Origin: Pelagibacteraceae bacterium AG-390-A23 | GTDB lineage: Bacteria; Pseudomonadota; Alphaproteobacteria; Pelagibacterales; Pelagibacteraceae | Assembly: GCA_003279775.1 (NCBI GenBank) | Contig: QCGW01000003.1 | Location: forward strand, 35,500 to 99,499 | Reading direction: 5' to 3' | Length of the DNA: 64,000 nt | Shown: positions 60,283 to 64,000 of the stretch, piece after piece | Numbering within the stretch: the stretch's first letter is position 1 | Layout of the letters: each line of letters begins with the position of its first letter | The notes under the pieces: generated by a model | The model's database searches: none | What the model was told of the DNA's origin: nothing | What the model saw: only the letters and a program-made list of their open reading frames with translations | Translations under genes and position numbers: made by a program

Positions 60283-61617
60283 TTGATGACAATTTATGCA
60301 CTTTCTTCAGGACCAGGAATTTCTGGTATTGCTGTTATCAGAATATCTGGAGCACAAACTTCAAATGTTATTGAATTATTAACCGGTAAAGATCTTCCAA
60401 AGCCAAGAGTAGCCACTTTAAGAAAAATCAATAAAATCAACACTTCTGAGCTGATTGATGAGGGATTAATTCTTTGGTTTCCTGGACCTGATAGCTACAC
60501 AGGCGAAGATATGGCTGAAATTCAAGTACATGGTAGTAAAGCTGTTGTTGATGCCTTGCACTCCTCTCTTTCAGTTATAGAAAATTGTAGATTAGCTGAG
60601 CCAGGTGAATTTACAAAACTAGCATTTCAAAATGGAAAAATAAATTTACTTAAAGCAGAAAGTATTGCTGATTTGATTTCTTCAGAAACAGAAATTCAAA
60701 GACAACAAGCAATAAAAATTATGAATGGAAAATCATCTGATCAATTTAATTTTCTTAGGGAAAAACTTTTAAAAATTCTATCACATGTTGAAGCTAAAAT
60801 TGATTTTCCCGAGGAAGATCTGCCTAATAATATTTTAGATGAAATCAAAAATAGTTCAGATGAAGTAATAAATAAAATTAAAAAAATATTAAATGATCAA
60901 AAAGTTGGAGAAAGAATTAGAGAAGGTTTTAAAATTGCTATTCTGGGACCAACTAATGCTGGTAAGTCTAGTTTAATAAATCATTTATCAAAACGGGATG
61001 TAGCAATAGTTTCTGAAATTGCTGGTACAACCAGAGACGTAATTGAGACTCATCTAAATATAGATGGTTATCCAGTTATAATCTCTGATACAGCCGGAAT
61101 AAGAGATTCTAAAGATGAGATAGAAAAAAAAGGTATTAAATTATCTCTAAATAGAGCCGAAGAGGCAGATTTAAAACTTGTTATGATTGACGCAAAAAGC
61201 CCTGATTTTACTGATGTTTTGAAGGATTTGTTACATGAAAACGCAATTTTAGTTGTAAATAAGTCTGATCTTTTAGAAAAAGATATTGACCCAGAAATTA
61301 AAAAAACAAATCATGTTTTAATTTCAATAAAAGAAAATAAAAATATTGAAGAATTAATTTTAAAAATAAAAAATAATTTAAAAAATAAATTTATTACAAG
61401 TGATGATATTTTAATCACAAGAGAGAGACACAGACAACATCTGCAACAGTGTTTGGATAATCTAAATAACTTTAATCAAAAAAAGGAAATCGAAGATTTT
61501 GATAAAGCTGCAGAAGATTTACGATTAGCTACTAGACATTTAGGTATGATAGTTGGAAAAGTTGATGTAGAGGAGATATTAGGTAGTATTTTCAACGATT
61601 TTTGTATCGGCAAGTAA
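60283..61617 (+). CDS. mnmE: tRNA modification GTPase MnmE (TrmE)
   Basis: A 444-residue GTPase that with MnmG makes the cmnm5U34 modification in wobble uridines. N-terminal folate-binding domain 'IYALSSGPGISGIAVIRISG' at about 3-22 and 'PGPDSYTGEDMAEIQVHG' region. The G domain carries G1 'ILGPTNAGKSSLIN', G2 'AGTTRDVIE', G3 'DTAGIRDSKDEIEKKGI' and G4 'NKSD'. The C-terminal one-carbon-site motif 'FCIGK' is intact. It is followed 117 bp later by mnmG. Confidence 0.98.
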   Translation: MMTIYALSSGPGISGIAVIRISGAQTSNVIELLTGKDLPKPRVATLRKINKINTSELIDEGLILWFPGPDSYTGEDMAEIQVHGSKAVVDALHSSLSVIENCRLAEPGEFTKLAFQNGKINLLKAESIADLISSETEIQRQQAIKIMNGKSSDQFNFLREKLLKILSHVEAKIDFPEEDLPNNILDEIKNSSDEVINKIKKILNDQKVGERIREGFKIAILGPTNAGKSSLINHLSKRDVAIVSEIAGTTRDVIETHLNIDGYPVIISDTAGIRDSKDEIEKKGIKLSLNRAEEADLKLVMIDAKSPDFTDVLKDLLHENAILVVNKSDLLEKDIDPEIKKTNHVLISIKENKNIEELILKIKNNLKNKFITSDDILITRERHRQHLQQCLDNLNNFNQKKEIEDFDKAAEDLRLATRHLGMIVGKVDVEEILGSIFNDFCIGK

Positions 61618-61647
61618 TACCCTATTTTGCTGGTTTTTTGCACTTTT

Positions 61648-61708
61648 TTTATCAAAAAACATTGATAAATCTGGCTTATTTACAAAAAATTAAGCCTATC
61701 TTGTAAAT
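61648..61708 (+). repeat. Three inverted repeats in the mnmE-mnmG spacer
   Basis: TTTATCAA/TTGATAAA (61648-61655, 61662-61669) makes an 8-bp stem with a 6-base loop. GGCTTA/TAAGCC (61673-61678, 61691-61696) makes a second stem. ATTTACAA/TTGTAAAT (61678-61685, 61701-61708) is a third whose arms cross the second, a pseudoknot-like or switching layout. A TATAAT follows at 61711-61716. No long U-run follows any stem. Function unknown: leader structure, protein-binding site or chance in AT-rich DNA. Confidence 0.45.
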
Positions 61709-61734
61709 TATATAATCACATATAGATTTGGATT

Positions 61735-63606
61735 ATGAAAAATGATTTGTCATTTGATGTAGTTGTAATTGGAGGAGGCCATGCTGGATGTGAAGCTGCT
61801 GCAGCTTCTGCTCGTCTTGGAGTGAACACTGCCCTATTTACTCATAAAATAGAAACTATCGGTGAGATGTCCTGTAACCCGGCAATAGGAGGTTTGGGTA
61901 AAGGCCATTTGGTTAGAGAAATAGATGCCCTTGATGGTGTTATGGGAGATGTAGCAGACAAATCAGGTATACAATTTAGATTGTTAAATAGAAGTAGAGG
62001 GCCAGCAGTCAGAGGACCACGAACTCAATCAGATAGATCGCTTTATCGTAAATATATGCAAGAAATATTGCTAAACTACTGTAATTTAAGCGTTTTTTCC
62101 GATCCAGTTATAAAGTTTATTTTTAATAAAAATTCAATAAGTGGATTTGAAACTAAAGAAGGAAAGAAAGTTCTATCTAATAAGATAATACTTACAACAG
62201 GGACTTTTTTGAATGGTTTGATACATATAGGTGATGAAAGAACTCCAGCTGGTAGATACGACGAAAAACCTTCCACAGGTTTGAGTGAACAATTAGCAAA
62301 ATATAATTTTAAAATTGGAAGATTAAAAACCGGAACACCACCAAGGTTAGATTCAAGAACAATTGATTTTGAAAACTTAGAAGAACAATTCGCAGATGAC
62401 GATCCTTATTTTTTTTCATTCTTAACAAAAAAAAATTTAAATAAACAAGTGTCATGTAGAATGACATATACAAATGAGAAGGTTCATAAAATTATAGAAA
62501 AGAATTTATCTAAGAGTGCTATGTACTCAGGTAGTATAAAAGGAGTAGGTCCAAGATATTGTCCGTCTATAGAAGATAAGATAGTAAAATTTGCAGATAA
62601 AGTTCGTCACCAGATATTTTTAGAGCCAGAAGGTCTGAATGATTACACAATTTACCCAAATGGTATATCGACATCACTTCCAGCTGAGGTACAACAAGAA
62701 ATATGTAATAATATCAATGGTTTAGAGAATGTAACTATATTGAGACCAGGATATGCAATAGAATATGACTATGTAGATCCACGTGAACTATTCTTAACCC
62801 TTGAAACTAAGAAGATAAGTAACCTTTATCTAGCCGGTCAAATTAACGGGACAACAGGATATGAAGAAGCTGCTGCACAAGGCCTTATAGCAGGAATAAA
62901 TGCTGCTTTGTCCGTTAAAAAATTAGAACCATTTATACTTGATAGATCTGACGCCTACATTGGAGTAATGATTGATGATTTGGTGACCAAAGGGGTAGCT
63001 GAGCCATATAGAATGTTTACATCAAGAGCTGAATATAGATTGAGCTTGAGATCAGATAATGCTGATCAAAGATTAACTGCTAAGGGAATAGATATTGGTT
63101 TAATTGGTGATCAGAGAAAAGCTATATATTTAAATAAATTTGAACAAATCAGTAAAATTAATATAAAAATGAGCGAATCCAATATTTCACCATCAAAAGC
63201 CGAAAAATTTGGAATAAAAATAGCAAAAGACGGAATATTGAGATCATCTAGCGAAGTTTTAACTCAAAAAGGGGTAAATATGAGTAAAATTAGGGAAATA
63301 TGGTCAGATATACCTTTTTTTAGCAAAGAAATTGATGAACAGGTGGAAATTAACGCTCATTACAGAGGATATTTAAAGAAACAAAAAGCAGATATTTTAG
63401 CATTTAAGAGGGACGAAAACCTAATTATTCCAGATAAAATCAATTATGACGGGCTATCAGGTTTATCTAATGAGGTAAAAGCAAAATTTAAAGAAATAAA
63501 GCCAAAAACAATGGGTCAAGCTCTAAGAATTGATGGAATAACTCCTGCCGCTGTATATATTTTGTTGTCACATGTCAAAAGAAAGTCTATTAAGCATATA
63601 GCTTAA
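61735..63606 (+). CDS. mnmG: tRNA uridine-5-carboxymethylaminomethyl modification enzyme MnmG (GidA)
   Basis: A 623-residue FAD protein that works with MnmE on U34 of certain tRNAs. FAD-binding '[20 protein letters not shown]' region at about 9-28, '[24 protein letters not shown]' region at about 45-68, '[11 protein letters not shown]', '[15 protein letters not shown]' and '[11 protein letters not shown]'. The second FAD motif is '[24 protein letters not shown]' region. The C-terminal helical tail '[20 protein letters not shown]' binds MnmE. Length is normal. Its stop shares a base with the start of rsmG. Confidence 0.98.
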   Translation: MKNDLSFDVVVIGGGHAGCEAAAASARLGVNTALFTHKIETIGEMSCNPAIGGLGKGHLVREIDALDGVMGDVADKSGIQFRLLNRSRGPAVRGPRTQSDRSLYRKYMQEILLNYCNLSVFSDPVIKFIFNKNSISGFETKEGKKVLSNKIILTTGTFLNGLIHIGDERTPAGRYDEKPSTGLSEQLAKYNFKIGRLKTGTPPRLDSRTIDFENLEEQFADDDPYFFSFLTKKNLNKQVSCRMTYTNEKVHKIIEKNLSKSAMYSGSIKGVGPRYCPSIEDKIVKFADKVRHQIFLEPEGLNDYTIYPNGISTSLPAEVQQEICNNINGLENVTILRPGYAIEYDYVDPRELFLTLETKKISNLYLAGQINGTTGYEEAAAQGLIAGINAALSVKKLEPFILDRSDAYIGVMIDDLVTKGVAEPYRMFTSRAEYRLSLRSDNADQRLTAKGIDIGLIGDQRKAIYLNKFEQISKINIKMSESNISPSKAEKFGIKIAKDGILRSSSEVLTQKGVNMSKIREIWSDIPFFSKEIDEQVEINAHYRGYLKKQKADILAFKRDENLIIPDKINYDGLSGLSNEVKAKFKEIKPKTMGQALRIDGITPAAVYILLSHVKRKSIKHIA

Positions 63607-64000
63607 TGGATCAGGAAATTTTAAATTCTTATTCTAGAATCAATCACTTAAATGTTTCACGTGAAACATTTTTGGACTTTGAAAACTACATATCTATGAT
63701 TCTTGAAAAAAATAAAAAAATCAACTTAATTAGCCAAAATACAGCATCAAAAAAGGCTATAATTGACCGTCATATTATAGATTCTGCACAAATTATTGAT
63801 TTTATTGATTTAAATAGCAATACAACCACAGATATAGGTTCAGGAGGGGGTATGCCAGGTATAATCGTGGCAATTATACTAAAAAATATGAAAAATAATA
63901 TGAATGTGCACCTTTATGAAAAAAGTTATCATAAAAGCCATTTTTTAAAAGAAGTATCAAAAAAATTAAATTTAAACACAAAGGTTTTTCAAAAAAATAT
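63606..64000 (+). CDS. rsmG: 16S rRNA (guanine527-N7)-methyltransferase RsmG, partial (3' end off window)
   Basis: Not in the ORF track because it leaves the right edge. ATG at 63606 (overlapping the mnmG stop as TAATG) opens a frame for about 131 codons. Family features: 'FENYISMILEKNKKINLIS' at about 23-41, 'DRHIIDSAQIIDFI' and the SAM-binding 'TTDIGSGGGMPGII' at about 76-89. RsmG methylates G527 of 16S rRNA. The start region contains a perfect parS palindrome encoding 'NVSRETF'. parA and parB are expected downstream, outside the window. Confidence 0.95.
   Translation, partial: MDQEILNSYSRINHLNVSRETFLDFENYISMILEKNKKINLISQNTASKKAIIDRHIIDSAQIIDFIDLNSNTTTDIGSGGGMPGIIVAIILKNMKNNMNVHLYEKSYHKSHFLKEVSKKLNLNTKVFQKN
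63653..63668. promoter_or_regulatory. parS: parS centromere site (ParB binding)
   Basis: TGTTTCACGTGAAACA is a perfect 16-bp palindrome and matches the bacterial parS consensus. It lies within codons ~16-21 of rsmG. ParB loads here and spreads, and ParA pulls the origin region to the pole. Its presence 10 kb from the candidate oriC fits, since parS sites cluster near origins. A perfect palindrome of this sequence in 70%-AT DNA by chance is very unlikely. Confidence 0.93.

Noticed and set aside
1-64000. CRISPR arrays, insertion sequences, prophage or rRNA operon
   Set aside because: No regularly spaced repeats, transposase or integrase genes, phage structural genes or rRNA sequence were seen on reading both strands.

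Overview
This window looks like a gene-dense, very AT-rich alphaproteobacterial chromosome of the SAR11 / 'Candidatus Pelagibacter' type. Spacers are tiny, start and stop codons often overlap (ATGA, TAATG), Shine-Dalgarno sites are few, and gene orders are alphaproteobacterial (ccmCDE; ppsR-maf-aroE-coaE-dnaQ facing hemE-hemH-hemJ-rho; mnmE-mnmG-rsmG). No phage, transposase, CRISPR array or rRNA operon is visible. No gene-free stretch exceeds 300 bases.

Left third (1-20.7 kb): the end of a cytochrome c maturation operon (ccmC, ccmD, partial ccmE); hspQ with a possible heat-shock promoter; a yciB/DUF2794 pair; metabolic genes (tas-like reductase, IalB-like protein, argG, psiE-like). A light- and redox-related patch follows (7.2-13.7 kb): a FAD-domain photolyase relative, a class I amidotransferase, a 42-residue DUF2256 zinc-ribbon gene missed by the ORF track, a photolyase/cryptochrome that lacks three of four Fe-S ligands, an SDR without its catalytic Tyr, a PQQ-type dehydrogenase and an MBL hydrolase. 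Then come an AEC transporter, a TauD-like dioxygenase overlapping a fluoroacetate-dehalogenase-like hydrolase, folD, a MscS channel and hemC-hemD.

Middle (20.7-46.3 kb): tsaD; an acetate module of acs (with an unusual lysine-rich head) plus a DUF4212/SSS symporter pair ending in a clear terminator; rpe, a heparinase-family gene and purH; phhB just behind a tRNA-Gly. Next to that tRNA lies an accessory patch: an FkbM methyltransferase bracketed by a 75-nt degenerate copy of the tRNA 5' half and its promoter, then TPR and TPR-sulfotransferase genes interleaved with a LON-domain gene. Housekeeping resumes with a UbiH-like hydroxylase, ftsK, lolA and a hisB-H-A-F-E operon.

Right third (46.4-64 kb): hslVU behind a sigma-32-like promoter, then the probable replication-origin neighbourhood. 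The 266-bp spacer between divergent ppsR and hemE is the best oriC candidate, with a DnaA-box match and repeats. A perfect 16-bp parS palindrome lies inside the start of rsmG at 63.65 kb. A GT41 glycosyltransferase and a sulfotransferase are inserted between rho and mnmE, matching the accessory surface-modification theme at 32-39 kb.
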